Shown: positions 12,446 to 25,674 of the stretch, piece by piece
Position numbering within the stretch: the first letter of the stretch is position 1
Layout of the letters: every line of letters starts with the position of its first letter
From: Alviniconcha marisindica
Lineage: Eukaryota > Mollusca > Gastropoda > Provannidae
DNA: 64,000 nucleotides
Direction of reading: 5' to 3'
NCBI GenBank assembly: GCA_018857735.1
Contig: JABMCL010000152.1
Location: 877,001 to 941,000 of the forward strand
Program-made: the position numbers and the translations under genes
The notes under the pieces: generated by a model
Seen by the model: the letters and a program-made list of their open reading frames with translations, nothing else
Told to the model about the DNA's origin: nothing
Database searches by the model: none

Positions 12446-14274
12446 AGTCAACACCAGCCACAAATAAATGCCACTTATGTATATTATATACATGTAAACT
12501 ATACCTACACATACACTGTAAACCTATTTTCCCTTGCAGAGATGATGTTGGTTTCTGAGTGATCTCTCTTTACTAATTCTAGTACTCACAATCATTGTTT
12601 AGTTGGTGCTCCATTGTTACATCAATTAAACTTCTCAGGTGCATATGGTGATGTTTTTATGCAGTCTAAATTCACTAAGTCCACTGACAGCATTACACTT
12701 ACAGCTTGACCCATTAACATATATATATATATGCATGTTAGCCTCCAAGTCTTCAAATTGAAAACAATGAAAAAAGAGAACAGGCAACTACCAATTATCA
12801 CAAAGTGGACTGGCCGAAACTGGGAGACAGAAGGTGGAGAGTGGATGGATGAAGGCAGAATCAATCAAGTAACTTTATGAATCATCATGCAATGCAATAA
12901 CATTTAACAGAGCAAAAGATGAAATGATTCTAATGACAAAACAATGACTGACACAAGCAGTGACTGTAAAATGGTATTCACGCTTAAAGCAGCAGAAATT
13001 GACAAAACAGCCACAATTAGTTTAAATTCTTTACTACAGTGCAATCACCATGACGTACTATTATTAAACTGTTCATGAAAATCCTGCCAATTTTCCAGAA
13101 CAGTTAACAGCTTTTTTACCCCCCCCCCCCCCCCCCCCATAAAGGAAAAACAAAAACAAAAACTTAACCTGTACATCAGTAAACGAGTAATGTATATTTT
13201 ACTTTAATGGGGTCAGAGGCCATAATAAAAAATATATATTTATAAATACATAACTGTTGCTACTTTCAACTAATTCAACTCCTTTAATTTACATATTCGT
13301 TTGTAATCAGGCTCATCAAACTTGACAGAATTTGCCTATAAAATTGGGGAGTGGAAAAATTAATTTTAAAAGCAAGACTGTTGTCTACCATCCCCCTTTT
13401 CAGACTACCTTGAAAAACAATCCAAAAAACATAGATCTTCAGTTCAAAATTAAACCAACAGCCCAAACAGGCATACCAAATGCGCTAGGCAACTGTTGAA
13501 AAGCTATGATAAATATAAAGCAAGAGCTGGAGGGGTGGAAGTGCAGTGGGGGAGTATGGGGGGTAAGTAAGCTACTGTATATGGGGGACTCACTCTCAGT
13601 CTCAACAAAGTTAAGGTGTTGAACTTTCAAAGACTAATTAATGTCAATAACCAGATAACAATATCAAAAATATGAACATAAATAAATAAATAAAATCAAC
13701 AGACAGAACACACACAAAAACCACCCTTGGTTACATAATGCAGGGTTTTCTTTCCTGCAATCTTTCAACTTCATAGACATAGCTGATAGTACTAGAAAAG
13801 GTAGCAGAAAAGCACTGTGCGTTTCCACTACTCTTTGTTTCATGGTGGCAGATAAAAAGTAGCAAATGAGTATTGTGTGTCACTTGCACACAGGGCAAGA
13901 AAAAAGAAAAAAGAAAAAAAAAGTCCCACATAACTCTTCATTAAATACAGGGATTTTTTAATAATTCTTATTCAAAAATGTCTTGTAAAGCAAAAATGCA
14001 TGGGGAGGTATGGTTATTCCCTTTAATCTCAGTATTCTCACTCAGTTACTGTTCATCTGAAATGACAACAGCGGTAAATTAGAAGTAAGCTTGGAATGCT
14101 ACTTCAGCTGGGAAAGAGGAGCATCCGATTCAGAAGGCAAGAGGGGTGTTCAGTGTTTCTGCTGAATGAAAACCTGTTACAAAGCTAAGAAACATCTCAA
14201 AAAGATGTTACTTCATTTACGAGTTTCAGTTTTCATTCGACTCACTTTTGTCTGAAGATCAGGCACCAATGTAA

Positions 14275-14458
14275 CATTTGTACAAATAGCAGAACCACAT
14301 GAATGACCAGATTGCATTACTTGCACATGCTGTTGGCAAGATTTAGCACTTTGTTTTCTTAAAATAAAAAGTGTGCTTTCAAGAACATTATGTTCACATA
14401 CAACTTAAGTTTGGGTGAAAACTTGTGAATTGCTACATATTATACCATTATTGTGCAG
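14275..14458. repeat. direct repeat, copy 1 (pairs with 15151-15322)
   Basis: This stretch of about 180 bp is nearly identical to 15151-15322. The second copy lacks about 10 bp near the centre and has few substitutions. The two copies are about 870 bp apart and intronic, so this is a recent segmental duplication. Confidence 0.9.
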
Positions 14459-15150
14459 TACTTTAAAAAATGCTAGCCTTAAATTCAGTTTCAACACACG
14501 TCTTATGGGCTGTTTCATGATAAATGATGACGGTGGTGTATGTCAAACTTGCAACTTTTGCCTACATGAATCTTTCTTCTTTTGACTGTGATGAAAATAA
14601 AGCTGATGTTCAGATGTGTGTTTTTCACTGAGATAACAAATATAATTTATATTGCATTATATCATGAATTTCAGGACAGAATTACTCAAATGGTTGTGAA
14701 TGTGAAGCCGATCAACCACTACTGCACTGCCCCACCTCTGGGCAGTGTATTTGGGTCTGCTGTTTTCTCACGTAAAAAACGGTCAAGTGAATGTAATAAA
14801 ACAAAACAAAAATATCACTCTGATGAAAAAGTTATCTTTATCAATGAAAACATTACGAAAAGCACATTTAGCGACTAGGTATTACTTGGGATACAACATT
14901 CAGCTGGCACCATAAGCGTCACGCCGTCAGTTCAAGCAACGTGACTCAAAACCTGGTCAAAGTGGGTAACACATCACATGAAGTGGTTTGTTTGCAGAAA
15001 GCTGATTACTTAAACTGTACAAAACCAATGGTTTTTCTTTTTGTTTTGTTTTAGACACACACACAAAATAAAAAATGCCAATAACCATACAAATTGTTGC
15101 CAAGCTCCAGTGTTCATCCACACACAAACTAAAAAGTTTTACTCTCTCTT

Positions 15151-15322
15151 CATTTGTACAAATAGCAGAACCACATGAATGACCAGATCGCATGACTTGC
15201 ACATCTGTTGGCAAGATTTAGCACTTTGTTTTCTTAAAATAAAAAGTGTGCTTTCAAGAACATACAACTTAAGTTTGGGTGAAAACTTGTGAATTGCTGT
15301 TTATTATACCATTATTGAGCAG
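15151..15322. repeat. direct repeat, copy 2
   Basis: This is the second copy of the repeat at 14275-14458. It begins CATTTGTACAAATAGCAGAA and ends at ATTATACCATTATTGAGCAG. Confidence 0.9.
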
Positions 15323-15594
15323 TTTTGGTGACATTTTGGAGGGGGAGGAGTTTTCCTGTTGAATCAGAAGACATGAGTAGCCAGTACTTCATTGAATTAC
15401 TTGGTTTGGTGGTGTCACTGCGAATATGACTTCTCTCGGACAGATTCATTTGTCAGTATAACCGATTAAATATCTCATGTATTGTCAGTGTTATTCAAGT
15501 TGCTAAAATTAGTTTTATTTCATTGGAACTGACTAACCAACTGTTAATAAAGACTATATGTTACAGCAGCAGCTATACTTACACTATAGCAAAT

Positions 15595-16200
15595 TTGACA
15601 TAAAACTGAAAGTCACATTCATAATGCTGGTTTAAGTTCTTCTGTGTTGCATCAACACATCTTACAAAATGTCTTGTACACATAAAACAATGCAATCCAT
15701 ACAAATATTTGTTTTTCCTTTGTACTTCAAAAAAAAAAAAAGGGCCAATCTGAATGTGGTGCATGAAACAAATCCACTTTGAAACAGTAATTATGTTTTT
15801 AAACAGCACATTTGACAGTGAAGTCATGTTCACAAAATAATCAAAGTTGCATTCACATGTTGACCCAAGTTCTGTGTTGCATTCAAATGCTGTGTCTTGT
15901 AAACAATGCAAATCTACAACTATTTACTTTTAGCTTCTTAACAGGCTGAATCTTAAAGTGATAACATTAAACAAATCAAGATTTTGTGTGGAAGTTTCTA
16001 TGTGCCATATATAAATTTTCATTCATTCATTAATATGCTGGTTCAAGTTCTTTTATTGCATTCACAGATCAATAAAAAATGTCTTGTAAACAATAAACAT
16101 CCTGTGAATAGTTACTTTTTTCTATTGTAGATTTGTACTTAAAACAAGCTTAATCTCAAGGCCTACATCAAACAAATCGTATCCACTTTGAAGGCTTACA
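15595..16200. repeat. three diverged ~210-bp tandem units
   Basis: Each unit has 'attcat..atgctggtt(t/c)aagttctt', 'ttgcattcac', 'aatgtcttgtaaacaat' and a following 'ctacttt' segment. It is old intronic tandem amplification. Confidence 0.65.
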
Positions 16201-17005
16201 ACTTAAGTAACTTTCAATAAGTCATTTACATCTAACAGGTGGGGAACAAACTTATGGTTGCACAAGCGTCCATTTGGAAAATCACAGTCTGAAGTATCTA
16301 CTATTCATTCTAAGCCAGATGCATATGTGGCTTAAAATATACAGTAAATACTTCAAGACATGTTGTTGTTTTTACTAAGTCTGAAGTGTGAAACTTTTGT
16401 GTTTTTAAGTTATGAATTGTGTTGTGATTCTATGCATGGTTTGTGACTTTCCATTTTCTGCAGAGAAATCTAAAAAAACTGGGGCACATTGCTTTTTTTA
16501 TTACTGCCTTTTATTTTATTTTTTAAATTTGCTCTCTATATTAGTATATATTTTATACATACCAAATGTGTCTCTAAAAAATGTGTTGTCACATGAGAAA
16601 TGATTACACCACAACATATCTTACAAAGGCTTTTTGAAGCTGACAAAGAGTTCTTGTCATCATTTACCTTGAAACAGCCCTTATTCCAAAGTGTGAAAAC
16701 AATTTACTCAAAATATATAAGCGGAATAAGATGAATCATAATGGGACCAGATTATGATTTTGTCCAAAGAAACATTACTTTCAGTTTGTGAAATACACAA
16801 TGCACCATTTTTTTGAAGAGTCAAACTTCAGATTACTTACTACTTAGGAACAAAATCCACTTTAGCACATTAATTTTTTTTGTTATTTTTTTGTTACTAC
16901 ACTTGTTACATTAATCAGTCAAGTTGAACAATACTATTACTAACAAGTCTATTCATCACACATCACATGTAGTATAGACACAACCAGCAGAAACAAAAGA
17001 CCTAC

Positions 17006-17096
17006 CATAACCCGTTTCAACTGTTTGTACTGCTTCAGCTTGCAAATATAGCCTCGAGTTAGGCAAAGACTTGGCATTTTTCAGTATTTCTTCCAT
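17006..17096 (-). CDS. zinc-finger gene, first coding exon (start codon)
   Basis: ATG lies at 17096-17094 and opens MEEILKNAKS. The exon body begins at 17112 after a TTTGCAG acceptor, so 16 bases are 5' UTR and an upstream noncoding exon must exist. It ends with G before a GTAGGT donor at 17005 (phase 1). The 30 codons end in ETGY, and the split glycine codon is completed by the exon at 11623. The segment contains an AVQT motif that recurs near the end of the next exon. No domain is recognised here. Confidence 0.75.
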
Positions 17097-17112
17097 GGAA
17101 AGAAAGAAATTT

Positions 17113-20100
17113 CTGCAAAGATGAAGAAAATTTTAGAATTCAAAAAGAGCACTAGCCTCAGTCAGTGCAACAAGGCCAAAACATCACATTCATAATCATT
17201 GTCATACTCATCATAGCATCACTGTTCAATACTTCTTCCACAATTCAGATTCTGTTTATAATTTGTATTTGTTTTACTCCCCCCCAAATAGGCCCTCTCA
17301 GTGATTGTATATTTGAAAACAGTATGCTGCAATCAGCTCAATGAGTGATAATAGCAGTATTCAAAGTCAATGACTTAAAATGCATACATCCTGGGTTGCT
17401 CACTTGCTGGCAATACCTGCATTCATTGTCATGGTGGAAAAAATACTGGCCAGCATCAGACAAATTAAGGAAAATTGTTAGTAGAGTTAGTTTGTAAAAA
17501 ATAATAATGGAATGTTAGTGGTAGCCTGCTCCTTTAATCAAAATAATTCTTGTTTTTCCCAATGTCAATGAGCCATGTGATTGTGAGTTGTGACCAAGGC
17601 CTTGAGAATGAGACACAAGTACAAACCAAAACTATTATGTCAACAGATGTTTTCTTAATATCTAAGTCTACCTTACCTCAGTTTGAATTTGTGGAACCTT
17701 TCAACACTTGTGCAACAATGCAGTCAATCATGCTGATCATACTAGCACTTGCAAGCAGGGGAAGGGGGAGGGAGGTACAGTGAAGGGGGTGGAAATGTAG
17801 GGTGGCTTAAGAAAAGAACTTCTTTTTAACTGATGAGATACCTTCTTATCAATATATGAAATTCAATGAATTATGAAATAAGGATTAGTGTTAAAATTAA
17901 GCTCATCAGTTTAATACTACCAATGCTTTTAATTTTCATGAAATTTGTCACTCAGTGTGCAATATCATGGACAGAACAGTCAACAATCCTTTATGACTGT
18001 TATGACATCAAGCCGAGCAACAATCATAACAGTACTTTAGTGAAGGGAATAGCCATGGTGCTCAATGTGCTGGCATAGGGATAGCATTTTACAAATAATT
18101 CTGATGATGTTAAATGATAACATTTAAAAGCAATGGAAATAGGGGGGAAATGAGTACATCAACACATACTACATAAGTGATAAGACAAGTACAGCTCAAA
18201 CCAGTGACTGAAAGAGATGCAATCAAAGCCTTAAGCAGTTCAGGTCAAACATTCATCAAACACAACACAAGTGAAACAAGTTATAAGGATTATAATTCAT
18301 ATTATAGTATACAACTCAATGAGCTGTAAATAAATTAATGCAAGTAGCAGCAAAGAGAAAAGCATTACATATAAAAGGATACAGACTGTATAATAAACAT
18401 TAAAACAAGCAACAGAAATATTCTAATCTCACTTTGAAATGCACTTTTAGAAACCTGTTCCGGGACTATAATCACAACTGATAATAAGTACAACTGATAA
18501 AAAGTACACCCATGAAATATGAATGTAAAAGCAAACTAATGCTTATGACCTAATGAATTTACATCAGAAGAAAAACCTGAGTACTGTTCACAAGGCTGTG
18601 TTTTATTGGTGCTCAGATGCTTGAAAACTGGCATGGAAAATCAACCAGAGGGGCCATGTGATTTGTGAAATGTCTTAACTCTTGCAATCTGCACTGTGCT
18701 CTTGCCATCTGCTAGTGCCACAACAACAGTGGAGAAGTCAGATTCGTGAAGTATGGGATTAAAAATGTAGTCACAGACGCTGTTTTAGTGTTTATAAGAT
18801 CTTCCCATACATCCCCATAACTTCCACCTGAACAAGGTATGTTTTAGTTTTTTCTTCTTCTTCATTTTTTAAATTATTTTAAAATAATGTTCAACCACTT
18901 GGTACAATGTCAAAAAATTCAAGTTTAACAATAACAAAGTGAACAACACTGACTAAGCAGATAATACTGCTAGTGAGAGTATGAGACTGACCTAGGTTAG
19001 GCAACTGAAGTTAGGTTACTACTGTTTACAGTCACCTACATCATGTACAGTTCTACTAGCACTGTAGCAGACCGACAGACATACTGGTGATCGTCTCTCT
19101 TCGTGTTACCTACTGAGCACAGATGACAGATGTTTGGAACTTGACAGACCCAGTAGAGCAAAACAAAACAGCAGTTACTTTTGGTGTCTGCTTCTTAATG
19201 TACATGACAAATCAGTGTTAAACTCAAAGCTGACTGTCTTCTTCATCAAATATTAGCCATTCAAATTTGCCTTTCTATTTTTCTTCAACACAATTACTTT
19301 TGTGAATCACTGACTGCTTCTGAACCTTCTTTTCATGTATGAATTTTTTGTTCAGCACCAGCTGCATGTGAGCACGTCAGTAGGCAGTGGTGTTTTAGGA
19401 CCTCTTTTTTTCTCTTCTCTTTCTCCCTCTCTCTCTCGGTCTCTCACTCTGTCGCCTTTTTTCTTCTTCTTTTTCTTTCCTTGCTGAGAGTGAGAATAGT
19501 CAAATGCTTACCCCTTCCTGTTTCCAGAACTTGTAGTACATTATTTTCAGTTTTAGTACTTTTACTTTGATTGTTTTAGTGCAGTGATGCACAATCTCAC
19601 ATGGGGAACCCTGTCAGTGTTACCTGACCTTGGGGGAAACCCTTCCAACAGGAAAAGCCAAACTATGACAGATGACCAGAACATAAAATTTCCCCCTGAA
19701 AGTTCACTGAACCTTGGAAAATTGGCAGAATTTGTTCAACTCTGTACATAGTGAGTCTGAGGCCTATTATTAATTAAATATCATGTAAGTAAACATATTC
19801 AGTGTTTTAATGCAGTCAAAAAATGTTGGCAATGCATCAGCACAAATCTTACAATTAAATGACCATTCCTGTATAGTGGTGTCAAGACTGATCTACCTTA
19901 ATAATTCAGCTGGTGTTCAGTTAGACTTTGAGCACACATGCAAGAACGATATCTGCGACAAAGCAACAAGCACCCAGGACCACCTAAATAAAAGTTTCTT
20001 CTTACTATTTCCTAACAGATTTTTTTCTATTAGCATCTAAACTAAATTGATCTACAACTACAAGTACAATCTACAAAGTGGAACATCTCTCTTTGTCAGT

Positions 20101-21185
20101 GGAAGAAAATTAATGTTCATTTTCAGATTGATAACTTGGCATAAGTATACTATAAGTATAATGTCATTTTTGTTTTTAATCCACAATAAATCCAAGTACA
20201 TCCTACTCCTAGATCATATTCATAAAAACAATACCCAAACCAGAAAGCAGACTTCATGGTTTAAAATGACTGATTTGGCCCTACACTTGCCTTTGTCCGG
20301 CTTTGACATTATTTCTGATGTACAAACAGATAAAGCAGTTTGACTAAAAAATGCACTGTCAATCTGAATCACATCTTGTCTTCCATTTGATTCACACTCA
20401 AGTATTTTGATAACTTGTATATATATATAAACACATAAAACAGTATCCATGACTGCATTTTAAACATAATAATAATGAATATTTCTCAAAACAATAAAAG
20501 AATAAAAATTAAAGGTAGTGGGCTCACATGATGAAAGCTTCTTCTTTTTTAAAGAAAGAAAGAAAAAAGAAAAGAAAACGGAAAAAAGAACCAAAGCAAG
20601 AAAAACCCAGGGAAAAAAAAACTGGAATAAAAAAACATAAAAAAACGAAGAAGTAGGAAATAATTAAGTAAGGATGATCAGCACACTACAACGTACACAC
20701 CAGTGTTTGCAAATGAGCAGTTAAATCGTCGAGATTTGAAACGAAGAAGCCGTAAACCGCCTCAGGCTGAACCAATTCCGTACTGATCTTGTGGTTTACT
20801 CGGAATACTCCCACCGCTGAACATCGCCATATGATAAAACGCACCAATCTAGATCTAGTAACTAGAAATGGAAAATTCAACATATTTTCCAAAATTTCAC
20901 GACAATATCATAATATTATCACGTTTAATGAAGTACAAATCAACTTAAAAACGTACACCGCGATCTAAATACGGTTCCCACTCCAGCCAGAACACAGAAT
21001 GCCGCGTCACCCCCTTTCGCTCGCCCCCATTTTCCCTCCACCCTCCCCGACGAACCCAAACAAGCCGCGGAGGGGTCATTCGAGTCTCGATCAAAATCAA
21101 CCTCCGAGCGAAAAATCCACAATAAAAAGTTAGATTTGTGTCTTAAAAAACAATTTTTCGCGATATTGGCGAGCTAAATATTTAC
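17113..21185 (-). other. probable 5' intron of zinc-finger gene
   Basis: This is AT-rich sequence without a supported exon on either strand. It would be the intron between the coding exon at 17112 and a candidate noncoding exon ending at 21186. Confidence 0.4.
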
Positions 21186-21700
21186 CAGTGGGCAGGAAGA
21201 GATGGTGTTTTTGGTCAATCTTGGTGGGTGAAGAATCTGGGGGCCCGACGGGGGACATTCAGGAAGTCTTTTTTCTAACTTACTACGCGAAAGAGTTGCA
21301 AAAATATTATCTCCCTTTGCATATTTTTTGGGTGTGTTCTTTTACTCATCCTCAAAATCGGTGCAATTTTGGAATGTAAATATAAAGGATTTAAATTCTA
21401 TGCATAGCCCAAATATTTTCTGCATCAATGAATTTGGTTTTAGACGTACTGTTTGCGACAAGAAACGAGAAGAGTCCGGCCCCGAAGAAATATCGTCTGC
21501 TGCGAAATATGTGGCCACCTCCACGGGCATGCGCAGTAGCCCCAAATTCCAGACGGGGGTGGAAAATGATTGGGTGGTACAACCGAAGACCGTATTGCAG
21601 ACGATCGTCAGTACAACGAAGATTTGACAATTATAGGCCTGACACAGTTCATCAACGCAAATATTTAAAACAATGCAGCAAGTAGAAACATAAGCCCATC
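21186..21700 (-). promoter_or_regulatory. candidate noncoding first exon / promoter zone of zinc-finger gene
   Basis: A minus-strand CACTG/GTAAAT donor at 21186/21185 is well placed to end a noncoding first exon, because the coding exon at 17112 starts with an acceptor. Around it, CpG dinucleotides become frequent compared with the introns (20,950-22,250). I see no clear TATA box. The exon's 5' border is not determined; the right coordinate is arbitrary. Confidence 0.25.
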
Positions 21701-24204
21701 TGGATCTCGGACAAAATTTAGCATTTTGCCAAGAATGTCGGCGGGCGATGGTCACGGTTACCTCCCTTAAATTTTTCTTTCTTTCTTTCAACCTGCGTGG
21801 CTCACATATTTCTGGGTCATTGTTTCATTATGTCGAACAAAACAGAACTGCCTCCGAAGACCCTTCATCAGTAACGAGAACTAATCTGTGACTGAAAGAG
21901 TCTGACCTGTGTGAGCGTGATACGCAGAGTGTGCGCGCACGGCTCACCCACCAACTGCAGACACTCCCTCCACTCCACTCCACCCGCGCAAGAGTCTCCT
22001 CGCGTGGGAGCCTATTTCTTCTTCAAGGGCAGCATCTTAATTTCACTACGTTGCTTTTTTTGTGGTTGCGATATCAGTGAATTAACGGCGAAGAATTTTT
22101 TTAGTGTTAGCGACACTGATCTTCAGTTTCCCGGCCCCCCTACGCCGTTACTGCCCCCTCCCCCCCCCCCCCCCCCCCCCTGCCCCCGCCCACCTCGCCG
22201 CCACTGACCCCCTTCCCGGCCATAGCTCTCGGCCCTCCTCGCCTCCAACGGTGGCGAATCGATACTTCATACTGCTTGGCTGTGAAACACCGCTCTGCCA
22301 TCGCAAAGGCTATGCCATTAAAATGTATTGTTAATCTTTACTTCTTCTTCAATACATGTACATTTTAGCTGTTGTATAATATTCTAGCCGGATCTACCTC
22401 AGTTTTTCTGTCATGGCAAATGCTGTGCTGTCAGATACACCACAGGCGCACAGCAAAATGTTAGGCCTAGTTCCTAGCGAGCGTCAGTTGCAGCCCGCTC
22501 TCTGCCCTCAGTTGGCCGGTCACAGCGATTGGACCAGCGCAGCTGCTCAGTGTCAACGGGTGGAATCAGTACTAGCCTAGTGGCCAGTGCTGCCGTGGGA
22601 TCAGCCTTGGGATCATCTGCTCGTCTTTGTCATCTTTTAAAGCCACTGAAAACACACCTCTTCCTCGCCGCCGATCGCAGGTCTGCCTGTGTGCACACCA
22701 TGACTGAGCAACGCCTTTATTGAGTGAGCCAAAAGTTGCGTGCCAATTGTAGGCACAGAACCAGTGACAGCATAGCCACTGACACTGACCGTGACTTGGA
22801 CTGATTCAGTTGCGGCCGGAGTGGCCGTTTGTTGTTGTTGTTTTCCGGTTTGTTAGTTGTTGTTGGAATGCTCGGGGTGTCAGTCAGTGTTGTACATTGT
22901 AGAGTCATTGTACACTGATTGGTTTGTTTTTCATTGAGTTAGTCTAGTACCGTATGTACTGTGAGTTTTGTCAGGCCGTGACTGAGCTCGTATCAGTGAC
23001 AGATGAGAAGTTTCACAGGGTATAGAGCTAAACTGAATTAGTTGGTGCTTTAAGTCCGCCACTGACTGAGTCAACCACATAGGGTTAATAGCCACGCCTT
23101 AAAAAAGAAGAAAAAAAGTTCATAATTAGTCGAGGCGGCCTACTCAGTGTTATTGTTAAGCGCCACACTGCCAGATTGCCACGGCACATGGCCTTACCAA
23201 GCCCGGGTGATCATGGCCCTAATCAGTATACCCCATGTCAAGTTTCAGTATTGCCGCCTGAAAAAAGAAGAGTTCATTATGATCAAGTTATCAACCGCAA
23301 CACATTGTCACTGAGTCAGTCACGGCACGTGGTTCACGGCCTCAGTTCGGCAGTGACTGCCGCTAGGGTCAGTCATGGACCTACTTAGGTGGTATCAGGT
23401 TTCAGAGGGTCAGTCATAGCCCGGCGCTACTCAGTGAAAAGAGTTCATATAAAGTTAATATTGTGTGACAACCGCAAGTCAGTGACACATTTTCACGGCG
23501 CGTCAGTAGTGGCCGGTTCACGCCCACTGAAGCAGGGTCACGTAGTCATGGACTGACCTACTGACACTGATATGCAGATGGCAAGTTCAATCACGGGGTA
23601 AAGCGGCCGCGCCGGCAAATAAAAAAATAAATAAATAAAAAATAAAAAATAAAAAACAAATCATATAAATATAGTTATTGTTATTATTAACCGCAACACA
23701 TTGCTACGGCACATGCCGGATTTACCAAGCTGCCGGCCGGCTAGGGGCCATGCCGGCGGACTTCCAGCAAAGGCCATCCGGCGATCCACCCTGATCCACC
23801 CCCTCGACTGAATAGCGGCCTGGCCGGCCGTTAGGCCACCAGACACACGCGGCATCAGTCAAGTCTGAATTACTACTGACCGGCCGCCGTGACGGTTGTG
23901 ACATGCATCATTTCGAATAGGCCTGCTCCTGTGAAATAACCACGTTAATAATACATGGCTGAAGGCGGCGGGACTGACTCCGACTGAAAATGACTAAAAC
24001 GGCCTCTCCGGCGGTGCCGTAAGTTTCTCTTTAGCCCGAGTTGAGCGGATCTTCAACTGACTCAGTTGAAGTTCCGCCGGCGGGCCAGGCCGGTACCACG
24101 CAAGTCGGCAGTTATATTGAAACCCGGGAAACCGACGTAAAGCCAGACTCGGACTGAGACAAGACGTCATTGAACTTGACTCAAGGCGTGATCCCGCCAT
24201 GTCC

Positions 24205-24880
24205 ACATATCAGTTCCGACGGTGACATCACTATATCAGCCGACTGAATCTTATGTCCACCTTTCCGGCGACACTCACTATATCACTAGCCGACTGAATC
24301 CCATGTCCACCTCAGTCACGGTTTCCGGCGACATCACTGTATCACTGAGCCGACTGAATCCCGCCATGTCCACCTTTCAGGCGACATCACTATATCAGCC
24401 GACTCAGTGAATCCCATGTCCTCATGGTTCAGGAGCTGTGTGAGAGTCGAGGTGGACGTCCTGGACTGTCCGTCCTAACGAGCCTTCTGGTTTCCGTGGA
24501 CGTAAAGATTTATTGAACCGTGCTTCGGCATTGGTCACAACTTGTCCCTAACTGATATGTCAACTGACATCTGAGGACATAAAGCATCACTTCATCATCA
24601 TCATCCCATGTCCACCTTTCCGGCGACGTGACATGATCAGGGCTCAATCAGTTCCGGACCTCTCTGGCGACATGATTCGATAAGACTGAATTCCATGTTC
24701 ACCTGTCCAGCGACATGACTACGGAACTGAATCCCATGTCATCTTTCTCAGTGGCGACATGACAGGACGCTCATGTGAATCCCATGAATCTATATTTCCG
24801 GCGACATGCCCATATATACTGAATCAGTCCCGTGTCTATCTTTCCGGCGACATAATATACGTGGGATTCAGTATATATCA
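24205..24880. repeat. ~45-50 bp minisatellite with CAGT-type insertions
   Basis: The unit reads roughly CCGACTGAATCCCATGTCCA then CCTTTCCGGCGACATCACTA then TATCAG. About ten copies decay to the right. Several copies have four to ten extra bases containing CAGT relative to the others (24316, 24405, 24822). Confidence 0.8.
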
Positions 24881-24899
24881 GATAGATAGACATGGGATT

Positions 24900-24901
<2 letters not shown>

Positions 24902-24986
<85 letters not shown>
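24902..24986. repeat. (TG)n(TA)n microsatellite
   Basis: About 17 TG units are followed by about 25 TA units. Confidence 0.98.
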
Positions 24987-24988
<2 letters not shown>

Positions 24989-25674
24989 TGTGCCATGTCT
25001 ACCTTTCCCGCGGCGACACGATATGACTGAGATTTTACGGGGTGACTGAACCGCCGGCACGGCTGGGTTACACACACACACACATTCAAACTCGTTGAGA
25101 ACATAGACACCGGAGGGGGTGGGGCCGTCCGTGCGGCGCCGAAAAATCTCTCATGCTTTGTCAGTAATGATACACTATGACATTGACACAACACAGCCGG
25201 CACACACATGACACACACACTCAAGTTGACTGAGACTGCTTCGTAGGCCTAATGTGCGGACCGGCTCCCCCCTCCCCCCATGCTACATGTATTTTGACTG
25301 TTTGGCTGAAAGTCTGGGCAATGTTCAATGCCGGAACTCGCTCACTCTTTGCCGCCGCTGGTTTCGTGATCGCCCTTCCTTTCCCGCCCAAACTGACTGC
25401 GGCTGGGCAGACGACAGGCTACGAAAACGGCTCCGCGGCAGGCTAAACCCGCTCGACTGACCAATTTTTTATATATTTTTTTTTTACTACTTCGAAAAAT
25501 TATTACTGTGGGACTTCTCGCCGAAAAAATTATTATTCCATCACAGTGATGCAACTGCACTGTTACCGGTCGGTAAGCTTCACGGCATCTACAGACAGTA
25601 TAGTAAGTCAAGTTCCGTGGACTGTGACCCGCTCTAGCTGACGGCGTTGGTGAGTAGGCCTATAATTATAGATT

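Larger units (their letters stand above)
91..17112 (-). other. C2H2 zinc-finger gene, 5' part of locus
   Basis: This is a probable nuclear DNA-binding protein encoded on the minus strand. I built it by joining exons whose GT/AG borders and phases agree. The coding exons are 17096-17006 (30 codons +1), 11623-11406, 9716-9591, 8554-8440, and then four 84-bp single-finger exons at 7970-7887, 5107-5024, 2582-2499 and 174-91. About 183 residues precede the first repeated finger. The order is a short N-terminus, a Pro/Gln/Ala-rich segment, finger 1 (split between two exons), finger 2, then the repeated finger. Finger spacing is C-x2-C-x3-F-x5-L-x2-H-x3-H throughout, with a TGERPY linker between fingers 1 and 2. 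I do not recognise the orthologue. The 3' end lies left of base 1, so total finger number and C-terminus are unknown. Confidence 0.85.
22380..25500. other. GC-rich, TCAGT/ACTGA-saturated noncoding region
   Basis: This region is GC-rich and unlike its AT-rich neighbours, with no coding exon I can support. The words TCAGT and ACTGA (and CAGTG/CACTG) occur several times per 100 bases over long stretches. Related local segments, for example near 23294, 23472 and 23692 (all starting ACCGCAA), differ by short insertions carrying these words. Confidence 0.6.

Noticed and set aside
21342..21791. 149-codon minus-strand open frame near the zinc-finger 5' end
   Set aside because: No recognised domain, and overlapping frames on both strands are equally open in this GC-balanced stretch. 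It gives no consistent splice to neighbours.
24205..24880. CRISPR-like regular repeats
   Set aside because: Units are contiguous and variable, without unique spacers, in eukaryotic DNA. This is a minisatellite.
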